A stretch of 64,000 nt of DNA, from positions 19,050,211 through 19,114,210 of the forward strand of contig CM075104.1 in assembly GCA_037576195.1 (NCBI GenBank), given 5' to 3'. The notes beneath the pieces are model-generated. The model was not told where the DNA came from. It did no database searches and saw only the letters and a list, made by a program, of their open reading frames with translations. Position 1 is the first letter of the stretch; each line of letters starts with the position of its first letter. This stretch comes from Phytoseiulus persimilis (taxonomy: Eukaryota; Arthropoda; Arachnida; Mesostigmata; Phytoseiidae). The position numbers were made by a program, and so were the translations under genes. Positions 1 through 10,820 of this stretch are shown piece by piece.

Positions 1-1473
1 CCCGTCCTTGTTTTTATCCAGGTACGTGGTGAAATGGGCCTGTTGCTCCTTGAGCCAGCCATCATCGTTCTTCTCCGGGCCAGCAACACTCCTCAGATGG
101 TCCATATACTCGCTGAGGGCGATCATCTGTGGGAAGACGAACCCCGTTACTCCTGCTCCGAGCGGCTGCATCGAAGCCCATGGGAGTCTGGGAACTCGAC
201 GTTGTTCCGACGGGGCCCGCACAAATCGAATTTACCTTATCGCCGTCTGTGTCCATCATTTCGATGGCTTCGGTCACAACGATATCGTTCTTGGTGGGGT
301 CTTCTTCCGGATGCAAAAACGCTTTGAACTCTGCCTTGGTCAACAGACCGTCGCCGTTATCGTCTGCGTGGGCCCAGCGGCGTTCTGGATTCGATCAGGG
401 TAAAGTTTTCATCGGTAAAACCTCGAGAACATCGTCCGCGATATCGAAAATCTCTCTCAACGGAATCGGATGGGCTCAGTCACCTGTTCTGGTCAGCTGG
501 TCGTTGTAGTGCTTCTTCTCGTCCTCGGACATCGTAGCGGTCTCGCCCTCGCTGAATGTCACCTTGCGATATTCTTCCCAGGCCAAAGAGCCATCCTTGA
601 GTTTATCCGCGAAATAATCCCACTGTCTGTCGATATTGTCGTTGATCATCGAGCCGTGGACAACCTGGAAAGTTGATCATCGTTGGTTATCTTGATCGGG
701 CTCTCCTTTGCGCCTCGAAGCCATCCCAGCGAGTTCTGGTGGATTCCAGGAGAAAACTCTTCATGGTCGGAGGGCTGATCCTTCGAGACCACAGAGAGTC
801 GACAAAAGACTACGTGACGTTTGACCGCATGACCCAAGGCGAACGAAAACCGCTACAATCTAATCGAGAGCTGGACAGAACGAGTTCGTGTCTAGGCTCG
901 TGGTCACCGCTGAGATTCAGACACAGCGGGAGGGACACTTCTGGAGGCTCAGGACAGTCCATGAGCGGCTTGACACCGACGCTTCCATAGGAGCTCGACT
1001 GAGAGAGGCCTAATACATTCTAGTGCACTGAGGGCGACTCCGTTATCAGGGGTCCCCGACGCCGTGGGACTCGGGATTCTTCTGATTTTTTTTGGAGGCG
1101 AGAACTCCAATTCATCTTTAAAATCCCTCCCGACTTCCTTGTGGTTAACAAACATGAGAGCTCTTCCGCGCGTCAGCTCACGCCTCGAACAGGTGAGAGA
1201 ACGCTTGAACATCTCGACGTTTTTCCGTGGATACTGTCAGCTTACCTTTAGCCAGACTTTCATCTCGCCTGCGTCCACGTAATTGTCCTGATTCGTGTCG
1301 AGCTTCTCGAAAAGATTGCTCAGAGCGTCTTTGACTCTCTTCGGGTCGGGCTGTTGATAGTACTGTGGCACGTCATGAGAATGCTCTTGCTTCGTTGGAT
1401 CGCTGTTGCCCGGTGGAGGACTCTGGGCCGAAACTGAAGCCACGCCGAACGCGAACACCACGGCGAGCAACAT
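1..1473 (-). CDS. Calumenin/reticulocalbin-type EF-hand protein, 3' part outside window
   Basis: Secretory-pathway calcium-binding protein of the CREC family. Exons on the minus strand: 1473-1246, 664-484, 384-236 and 126-1; phases agree at every join and the frame is open to the window edge (228 residues seen). The start is the Met before a clear signal peptide (MLLAVVFAFGVASVSA). EF-hand loops of 12 residues lie at about 59-70, 96-107 (poor in acidic positions), 144-155 and 181-192, and a fifth begins at the edge. The segment AFLHPEE after loop three is typical of the family. The fourth loop is created across an exon junction, which supports that splice. The C-terminal retrieval signal (HDEF/HDEL) is off the window, so calumenin and reticulocalbin cannot be separated. 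CREC proteins act in the ER and Golgi lumen; the exact role here is inference. Confidence 0.9.
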
Positions 1474-3367
1474 TTTGTTACGATACCCTGAGCGAAAATC
1501 AACGACTTCTGAGACAACGATTTCCAGTTCCGGGGCACGAAAAATCCCTGACAAAAGTTCACACCGTACTTCCTCACAGTCTCGAACGGACTCGTATCGT
1601 TATTATTTGGCACGGTCTTTAGATCGAACCTCGCTACTTACACGTCAGATGAAGAGCTCGGTGTACCACGTCACAGAAGCACACGGTTGGGCTTCGGAGG
1701 AGTAAAATTTACCTCTCCCACTTCAGCTTGCTTGATGGTGACGCGGGCGACGAGGCTTCGGCCATTTGTTTCTGGCTGTTCTCAAACTCCCGCGGGTAAG
1801 TGCTGATTCCGCATAGCTCCGCCTCGTTCAATTCTATGAGGCGAAATCTCAGTGCTGACGACATGGAATTTAGCGCCTGAGACGGTCCCAGACCGCGGGT
1901 CAGCGGAGACAATTCAAAAACCAATGAGTGAACGGAAGCGAGCAGTGAATCGACTTGACGGTTCTCCCGGCTCGCAAGGCTCCACTCTCGCTTTTGGTCA
2001 CTGTCCCGAGCGAAATACTGCGATTCAACTGATCCTAGCTGCCGAGCTGACGAGATTCCGAATCACACTTCCGAAAGTCACTCAGAGCCACCGTGAAAAC
2101 TTCGAACTGCCAACGCGGTGCGTTCCGTTGGAAATCCGCGGTCATCCGAATCAAGGCGAATGAAGAGACGAGATTCGTAACATTCAAGGCTCCCTCCCAC
2201 CCCTCATGTCGAAAGAATTGATTCAGAGGATAACTGTAATCTGCGTGTCGTTCCGTGAGCACAATATCATCGTTAGTGAAGTGAAATGGAAGCGCTGCCG
2301 CTGAGATCCGCGCAAGCCGATGAATGGCTGGGTGAATGAATGCCTCCTTCGCCCGGGAAAGGACGCTTTTATTCCAGGAGCATGAAGCTGACAGCGAAGG
2401 GAGAATCGAAGTGGACCCAGGGCGCTGATTTCCGTGCGTGTTGCCGCTTGATTGGTTCAGTCCGAGCGATGGGGCCCAGGGCTGACTGTTTAGGAACATC
2501 GAAGGTTGTTTCGATGGCTGTGGATTCTCATACCTCAGAAAAGTCGATGTCGACCACTTTGACCACGGCGGCAGCAGCCAAGAGGGAAAAAGGATTCGTC
2601 TTTCTTGACTCAATCCGAGGCAAACGGGAGGCACTCCCACCAGGGATCCGAGATTCTCAATGCTAGTTGTGTGCAAGAACATTTTCGATCAGTTCAACGG
2701 CTCCACCTAATTGGGACTGATCTGCTGAAATCGATCAATTGCTCTCATAGATTCAGGAGTCCGGGTCGCAGGTCTGAGCGCTTCCTGTGGGCGCCAGCAA
2801 TCGATGCCGACAGAATGACGGGGCACTACCACAGGAACCCTCACTCAAAGAGGAAAGCTTGTTCATAAAGACAGGTCAGGTTTATTAGCGGTTTCATTCC
2901 ATTTGGTGTCGTAACAAGAGCTGCTCCCGACGCACACTCCATCGTGTCCAAAGTGGTCAAACTTGAAATTTTACAAAATATCACAAGGATTCAGAAATGG
3001 AACATTTCCCCTTCCTGAAAACACGCACGCTTCACCCCTAGTCTCTTGCGAATCCCGGGCGCATGATTGGATTTGCGGAACATCCCTGATTCATTTGAAT
3101 GGTTTTTGAGTTGAGGTTATCTGATAACTTAGAGAACTTCACATGTGTGTCGAGACTATCGGCACTTTCCCCTTACAGCTAACTTCAGGTGGCTCTTTCG
3201 CTAGTAAGTTGTTCCCTCGTATACACGGCCGAATCATGTAAGTTATAGCAGAGGAACGGGAGAATCGATTAATGAATCCAGCTCCAAAAACTATCGTGAA
3301 TCGGTGACGGATCGTACTGTATTCATGAAGGCATTTGTTCATCCTAGATCACCCACGGCTGTTATGC
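1474..3367. other. Intergenic, no gene supported
   Basis: This lies between the start of the EF-hand gene and the stop of the hydrolase gene. A 215-codon open frame on the minus strand (2682-2035) is present, but it lacks recognisable domains and its composition is not protein-like. The 5' leader of the EF-hand gene is expected just above 1473; no TATA or initiator motif was identified with confidence. Confidence 0.5.
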
Positions 3368-6097
3368 TCATTTGTTGAGCTTTTCTCGGATGTGCCTCTG
3401 GAGGAAGTTCCCAACGTGGTAGTTGTAAATTCCCGGGAACTTGCGGAACGCGAAGTGTGAGCCTCTTTCGAAGCAGACAACCTCCGGCAGTTCATAGTTC
3501 GAAACACCCTGCAAGGAGAAACGTCCGATTACAACTCCGATTCCTTCCTTGCACGAAGGAAAGAATCTCAAAAACCCTTGGGAGTTTCTACTCACTTCAA
3601 CAGCCATGGTCGCCTTCGTGTCATCGTCGCCCTGATAAACGTAATAGGTGTCCTTGTGGGGATTTCCTACGAAAGCGGCCATTTCTTCTGAGATGGCAAC
3701 ATCGATCAATTTGTCGCGTTTGCCGTACAGGAGCAACGAGGGTATACCTGGAGATGAGCATTCCCGATAATTCCAATGGGTAGAGTGGGCATTCGAGAAC
3801 GTGCGTATTCGTAGGCGGCTTTCTCGGCTCTGAACTCTTCCCGCTCAGCGGGTCCAGCGTCCAACTCCTCTCACTGCCACGAGGGAAGACTCCTCTTGCC
3901 GTCGCGATCAGAGCTTACCTCTTTTAGGAAGTTCCCTACACCAAGGCTCCGCGTCGTCATAACCACTCTGCACCATCGTGATCATGGAGCTCACGGTCCC
4001 GATTGTGTCCGTCGAGGGTTTCGAGTAGACTTTGATGATGCCCACAGCCATGGCCATCATTAACTTTTGTAAGTAAGGTTTTCGGAAACGCTTGTTGTAC
4101 CAATGGAAGAGCGGGAGGGGACTAAGCTGGGTTAGTTGACGGCAGCCGGCAGGTGCGAAGAACACCAGTGAATTAACTTTGATATCGGAGTTGATAGCGA
4201 CTTGGATCGCCGAGTACATTGCCGAAGAATGGCAAATCAGGACATCCACCTGTGGAATGAGGAGCGGAAAGTTCATTCCTCGACCACATTCAGGCATTCG
4301 ATTCTTCGGAATACATCTGAGTTTCGGATCAGATGAGTTTTGGAAGGCGCAGGGCGCGATCCACGGGTGACTTCATTGACAAGGATGAAATGAAAGGTTT
4401 TGTTCAAGTCCAGTGTATCTACTCACCTCGTTGACGCCGAGTGTTTTAAGATACTTTTCGAGCAGGTCAGTTTTCTCTTCGAGGGAGTGCCAAAAGTTTT
4501 GCGTCTGCATCGTGTACCGGAGATCTGTGGGGAGAATTCGCATCAGAGAGCGGCGGTGACATAGTCTCTGAGGAGGCAGATTCCCAATCAATTCCATCAA
4601 CATCATTTTCCGGTTGACAACCATCATAGGAGCAATCATGATGGAGCCTGTCGGAAGGGGCTTGCCGCTGCATGCTATCAACGGCTTCTTACTGAGCTCC
4701 CCACAAGTAGTAGTTCGGTCACTCGTGCGTGCCATCACGTGCTCCGCGACATGGTGAGAGCGTGAGACAGAGGAGTCGGATCCGAATTCGGATTGGGGTG
4801 GTGATCTTGCTGCACGAGCTCGCTCCACGAGCAGACTCACGCGGATCATGCTTCGTATTCCGTGCCCAGACCTACCGGTCACTCACCCGGGAAAGTAGGA
4901 ACGATAACGTTTGCTCCAATACGATCTATGGCTGGAACCAATCCATCGAAATCTCGATGGGTTCCAGGCGATCCGTGAATGGCGACGATCGTGGGACCTC
5001 CTCTGCGGTCCCTGTCGAGCCCGGTGTGGATAAACGGCACCTGCAATCCAAGACGTCAGGAACGTTGCACAGTGTTCAGAGCAGTCTATCTGGGATCATT
5101 CTGCAGGGCATAGAGTAGTGGGTGAGAGCCTCATTAAATGGGATGAGCAATGAGTAGAGATCCAACGCACATCGAGTTCGAAGCCATTCGGGTTGACGTA
5201 TTCCCATCCAGGCTTGCTGTGTTTCCACTCTGAATACAGTTCTTTGCACGCGTGCACCTGGAAGATGAATGTACGCTCTCAATTCACGAATCGGGAGAGA
5301 AAATATCTAATGCGTAATCCATTTCTGCTTTGGGCTCAGACCAGCAAAACTGCGTAGTATCTCCACTCGGAGAATTTCCTCTATCGCATTGCGGAGCAGG
5401 AACCCACATGTCAAAAACACAATCTGTGGACTTCCCGGATGGATCGATCCGTTTTCAAATGAGAAGGGTCCGATATGCAGACGCTCTCAGGCAACCCGTC
5501 AGACAATGACGTGAAAACGGTCAGTTTCAGCATTCTCAAAAACAGTGAACAAGATTTCTGATCCAGCTGCATGCTACGGACCCGGGTTGGAATCCGCGCC
5601 GACATAATACGGCTGATTGCCTCAGACAGAACTGAGGCGACTAAGAACCGTTTGCAAAACTGCCCAACTCCAAGTAAACTTGGCCGGGAGAAACTTCCTG
5701 GTCGAGCCTCGATTCTGTCTCATGAGCGAAACTCACGGAAAGTCATGCGAATCGCTGGAGCACGTCGAAGGAGCAATTCACCAAGATACTGACTCCGCTG
5801 GATAAAGCGCGGAGGCTTTTCCTATGACCGAGAATCATTGAACATAAGGAACTTGATGACATGTCTCCTCGTTGAGGGCACACCAATATCCGAAGCCTGC
5901 AGAAGGGAACTTGCCTTTATGACACGCTCCTTGTAAAACACCTGTTTCGTTTCCGTTTGAAGTTCGCTGATTGGGCGCATGTGATACTTCCTCTCGTCAT
6001 TCACCGGCGCGACTCGGGGCTTCGCTACCGTTTGAGCTGCGGTGGTACTTCGGGAAATCGTCCGAGCCGAAGTGCTCAAAATGACTGTGATGTGCAT
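3368..6097 (-). CDS. Alpha/beta-hydrolase (DUF1057-like), eight exons
   Basis: Putative hydrolase of 404 residues, substrate unknown. Minus-strand exons: 6097-5915, 5257-5171, 5040-4887, 4524-4427, 4249-3919, 3869-3801, 3747-3596 and 3508-3368; the sum is 1215 nt and all phases fit. Residues 112-116 form the HGSPG oxyanion-type motif after a beta strand. The expected nucleophile elbow reads CHSSAM (Ser182) instead of the classic G-x-S-x-G. An acid candidate is Asp319 in YGKRDKLID and a histidine candidate is His376 in ERGSHFAF. The first exon is rich in Arg, Ser and Thr with few acids, like a mitochondrial presequence. Its donor is GC rather than GT (AAG|GCAAGT). The 3869-3801 exon has weak splice sites and is the least certain. 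The family resemblance (HGSPG layout, as in nematode DUF1057 proteins) is from memory. Confidence 0.78.
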
Positions 6098-6520
6098 GTC
6101 GCCTCACTTTCGCCGACTATCTCAATTACCTGAAAGCATCCAAGGGAGGTAAGAACCGAGAAGCAAGGTACTTCCGAGTTCCCAAGATAGCTCGGTACAA
6201 GATCCAAAAAGTCCAGTTGATATCTCTCGTTTCATTGACCGTGGCCGAGAGTTGACACTTCGACGCTGATTCACGTGGTTCCTGTTTCTTATTGGCTCTT
6301 ACGGCAGCCTCGCCTTCCCGGAAGAATGGAATTTATAGGAAAAATCACTCCAAACAGTAGTGATTTCCTCTGAGGTTACGCCGACGTCACAGAGAGGTAA
6401 ATATAGGAACGGCTTAAGAGATTTTAAGGCCAGCTGATAGCGATAAAGACTCGACAGATGACCAGCTAACCGAGATATCCCGGAAGGATGCAACAGGGAT
6501 TCGACGCCAGCAGATTTTGA

Positions 6521-6552
6521 TTGATTGATACTTCTCTCGATCTGAATCCGAT
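6521..6552 (+). repeat. Copy 1 of a 32 bp motif shared with 10583-10614
   Basis: The two copies match at 24 of 32 bases, the first 11 identically (TTGATTGATAC). Read in the frame that starts with TTG, the plus strand gives LIDTSLDLNP here. Seven of the eight differences from copy 2 would be synonymous. This copy sits inside a 112-codon frame open from 6409 to 6745 that lacks a leading ATG. Confidence 0.5.
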
Positions 6553-9500
6553 ACCACTGGGCTCGACTAATGCTCCAGCTGTACAAAATTCACAGCTTCG
6601 GGCTAAAGTAATTTGTGAATCCGTTTTGCACTTCGAATCGAGCAATCGAGTTTCGGTCCAGCGTTCTCTCAAACCGCCTCAGAAAAGTATGTTCTGCCTG
6701 ATGCTGTCACTCCGCGAATTCGTTGTCCCTCTGAATGTCCGCTGATGCTTCTCATGTCAGAGCGACTCATGCATTCTGTTGTGACGAGAATCACTCTTTG
6801 CTAATCGGTGGCGACATCATTTTGGATTGCGCTTTTCGTGCCTTCCTGTTCAGAGCACCGGATTAACGCAGTGAGCTTCGGGAATATGCTGAATAGCAGA
6901 CAATGCGGGAACCCTACGGGCCACAGAAAGAACGTGTACGGCTCCCCTACTACTGAACACGAAAGGTCTCACTTTCGCAGTACTGTGATCGACCGCCTGG
7001 CTCGCGCTGAAAATACGAAAATCTCTCTCGAAACGGGGTGTCATCACATGACGTTATTGCGCAGCTTCCCAGACCAATCGAGATGTTGTTGTCTCGGATC
7101 GAAAACTTCAGCTGGCCGTGTTCCAGCTGATACACTGATCGGCTTGCATGTTTTGTTTCGAAACCTCCCGAACAACAACTCGGACTCTCGAAGGATCAGG
7201 CGGATTGCGAGAGACGTCTGGTCCTCCTCAGCGTTCCGGAAACTCAAGCCTCTGAGACCTGACGGGAATTATAATTCCGTCTCTTAAACAACGTGAAATC
7301 GTCTGTTGTGTTCACTGAGCTCGATCCAAAAATCGCTGCAGGTGCCGCTGTGTAGCAACGGGGACGCTCCAGGCGTTTCTCTCGTGATAGCGTCGCAGTG
7401 AATGAATGAAGTTAATGACACTCACCAAAACTAGCACCCGCGAACTTCACCGGTTTCAACTGATCCGTAGTACTTGTGGAAAGTGATTTGTATACTTCGT
7501 CCGCGGAAACCACGGCGGCCCGCTGCCGTGTGCAGTGGCGAGGGTATCGGGACATCACACCATCGCTCGAGGCGCCCTCTGGTGCGTGTGCACGTAACTT
7601 CTCTCCTTTCCATCATCAACATCGCTACTGTCAAGGAAGCCGCGCGCAAGGAGTCTGCGTATCGGAATGTTTCTGGGGAATCCGAGTGAAGACACCTTGA
7701 AACGCTTCTATCTCGGTCGGGTTTTTTTTTGCAAGGAGAGATGTCTCCGCTGGAGCTTATGAGCTCCGAGCAAGCGCCATACCGAAGAGGGAGATAGAAA
7801 GAATCTGCGGAGCTCTGGTTTCGATTGTAAATTTTTCTGGTTCTAGAGTCGGCTCGGTGTGGGAGGATGCCCGATCGATTGCGGTCGATCACCCTGGGCT
7901 GCCTGGGTCTCGATCCTGGTGCTCGTCGGCCTCAAACTCAAAGCGCCCAAATTGACGAATCGATGAGGATTCGGATTTCGCAATCACCCCAAGGCGCTAA
8001 AGGTACATCATCGATGAGGAGCGTTAGCACATCCGATGAGCAAATATCAAGCTCGCGGCAGAACTGCAATTTTTCCGTATCCAAACTCGGCTGAGTTGCA
8101 GGTTCGTCCCAGCGATGGAGGGAAACTTACTCTGGATGAGCCGGACTCATAATCACCGAAAACACCCGACTGAAGAGCCGATACGTTTTTTGCGACGCGA
8201 CTCCGGCAGTGAGCCCGTGGGGACTGATTCGAAACCAGTGCCAGGGTGAAGCTTGTGTTCTTCTCGTGGATCTCGAATGGATTCCGAAAAACATCGAGGA
8301 AAGAAAACATCGTACTTGCTTCTCACTCGTCATTTTTTCCGAGGAGCTCGTGCTCGTTGACAGCTCAAGACGGCTGACTTCGGCGGTTTTGCCACCGGAG
8401 CCCCGCTCCTCCAGCGATCATTTTCTCCGGTATTTCGGATCGTGACAATTTCTCGACCTTCTGAGAGATTAACTCCGTGACAGCCACAACTCACTAATCG
8501 ATGACCAATGAGACCTTGTGGCGCTGATTGCAAAGAGCCTAATCTGATCCGGATTAATAATAGAGGCCTGTGGGATGTGTCTTGATAGGATCTTCCGTAG
8601 CACAACTTGAGATCCAGCTACAAACCGAGTCCTCCGGAAGCGTTCCCCATGTGAGCCGCGCACAATAGCACTCGAAGGAGGAAAACGACCATGCACAGAG
8701 TTTTCTGGGCACAGTACAGAATTTGCCGGAACCGGAAACCTCTCAAGTGAGGAAAGGCGTTGTTCAATGCGCTCAGACCATCCAGGAAAGACTTCTGAAC
8801 GGTTCAGTATTGACGGAGTACGCATGGAGCAAACAGGGTTTGCATGCATTGCGCACGGGGGATGAACACAAGTGTGCAGCCCAGCATGCACTATGAATTG
8901 AGTAAGTTCTGATTGCAAGGCACGATTACATGGCGCAACTTCTGATTCCGAGAGAGGAGCGGTTCACCGTTGTCCGCGAGGATCGTTTCGTATTGTAAGG
9001 AGGTTCGCTGTACATGTATCGCACGAGAAGAGAAGGGCGTTGGTGGAGGCGAGGAGATCGTCTGCAGGCGGATTCGGTTCACTGTCCCTCTCTCCACCTT
9101 GATGTTGGTCTTCCTCCTGAAAAAGCTCCGGAAGAATGGAATTGTTGTTCTCTGGAAACACCACCCTTTTGGGTTGGGGATTCTCCGCATTCGGCCGACT
9201 GTCAGGAGCTGGCGTCGCCGCTCAAGTCTTCTCAAAGCTTCCGATGGACTTCCCGTTCCTCGAAAACGGATCTCTCGATACTCCCCTGTAGGTCATCCTA
9301 GAAAGATTAAGCTCTTCCTGACCCAACTCAAGTCTCCATCAGGATCAGAAGCCTGCAACATTGCGAATCGCATTGATTTCTCCCATGCCCGTTCTACAAC
9401 GCAAACATCGATCTCCCAGAAGGCTGAGAGGAAAAACTCAATGAGAACCAGCAATTTGGAGATCCGCTTGTACAGCTAGAGAGAAGTGAGCAGTTTGTTC

Positions 9501-9564
9501 CGAAAGCAACGCATGTAGCTGGATTTGATCTCGGACTTCTGTCTGACCCCTGTTCTTGTCAACT

Positions 9565-9585
9565 CCCCCCCCCCCCCCCCCCCCC
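9565..9585. repeat. Poly-C run, 21 bases
   Basis: Uninterrupted run of 21 C, the longest G/C homopolymer in the window. It lies outside any called exon. Confidence 0.95.
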
Positions 9586-10547
9586 TCGACGTATTGTCTG
9601 CCCCGATGATCAACAGCCCTAATCAAAACCGGAAGCTCGTGGACAATAGAATCGAAGACTCTGCACCAGTACTCGATTTGAATCGCATGGCTACCTCGTC
9701 CATGAGTTTATTCGATCGGTGTGTTTCACTTCATAAATGCTCCTTTATAGCCTCCTGAAGGTCGTAAGTAGATGCGTCCTTCTAGAGCATACTATCCATA
9801 TCGCGACTTCCTCCAGAATCTGATCTGCCGAATTCCGCGTCGTCCTGGACCAAATGCTAAAGCCGGATGAACAACAACAAAGCATCGATGAACGCAACCA
9901 GTGGTTCCAAGGCTAGGAGAATCATGCTTCTCCCGAAACGCCACCATAGACGTTACCGCGTTCAGTATCTTACTCTTGACATCAATTATCGTTTTACACA
10001 TATGGACAACTCGACAACGATGGTTCAACGGATCTCGTGGATGCAACGGCGAACTATTGCTCTCTCATCTAACACGGGTGGAAAGGATTTCCAATAGAAA
10101 CATTCAAGTCACGGCTCTTTCTCTTAACGAACACGGGACCCAACGAGTAACGGCGATAGGACTCCTTGAACCGAACAATCAAGTTTTTTTCTGCAGCTAG
10201 GAATTTTCCAAGGCCGCTCAGCCTCCACAGTTTCCCCAGCGGCTCGGGAACAGCTTGAGCTGTTCTTTCATACCAGTTTTTCATTCAGCAGACCCTCAGG
10301 CTGTGTCTTTTGCTCGTTCGAGTGAGATCCGTGCTACCTCGATCACAAATCTTCGAACCGAACGAACGAGGCTCGCTATTGGAACTCGTTCGTGGAGCAA
10401 TCACGGAACTCAAAACGGGAACTCCCCTTGATTTCGCGCGACGAACGCCCCTTCCATCGGTGGAGCTCTCGGTGCACTCTGAAAGCATCACAGAAGTTTA
10501 CTCCTGCAATGATTCCGTCAGCTGTGGTCAACGCGCGATTTGTTCGA

Positions 10548-10565
10548 CCCCCCCCCCCCCCCCCC
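10548..10565. repeat. Poly-C run, 18 bases
   Basis: Run of 18 C followed by a short C-rich stretch ending in ACAG directly before the second copy of the TTGATTGATAC motif. It could serve as a polypyrimidine tract for a plus-strand acceptor at 10582; this is inference. Confidence 0.95.
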
Positions 10566-10582
10566 TCCCCGCCCGACGACAG

Positions 10583-10614
10583 TTGATTGATACATCCCTT
10601 GGGTTGAACCCCAT
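10583..10614 (+). repeat. Copy 2 of the 32 bp motif shared with 6521-6552
   Basis: Reads LIDTSLGLNP on the plus strand and continues open to 10702. It follows a C-rich tract and an ACAG acceptor-like site. It may be an exon or a fragment of a dispersed repeat. Confidence 0.5.
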
Positions 10615-10820
10615 CTCATTCTCAGTTTTGACGGAAATATGCGTTTTCCGTCATGGAGTATGTCTGCAGTTCATATTGATCCAAGTACGATTTCGGCGTT
10701 AGAGATTGGCCAATCTGCTTGATGAAGGTACGCGAGTGAAGTGATCTGTGTATGTTCGGCGATTTCCGTGTCTCCGTCTCTTGCATGCGAATCGGCTGAA
10801 GTCGGCGAGCTCAGAATTCC

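Larger units (their letters stand above)
6098..10820. other. Gene-poor interval with a duplicated short motif and poly-C tracts
   Basis: No complete gene is supported. It holds a 32 bp motif at 6521 that recurs at 10583, and C runs at 9565 and 10548. A plus-strand frame at 8970-9479 (169 codons) overlaps a minus-strand frame of similar length and shows no known motif, so it is not called. Confidence 0.45.

Noticed and set aside
2035..2682. 215-codon minus-strand frame upstream of the EF-hand gene
   Set aside because: No domain, skewed composition and no plausible splice connection to the EF-hand gene, whose start is well defined by its signal peptide.
8970..9479. 169-codon plus-strand frame
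   Set aside because: It overlaps equally long minus-strand frames and is basic with low-complexity content; no homology is apparent.
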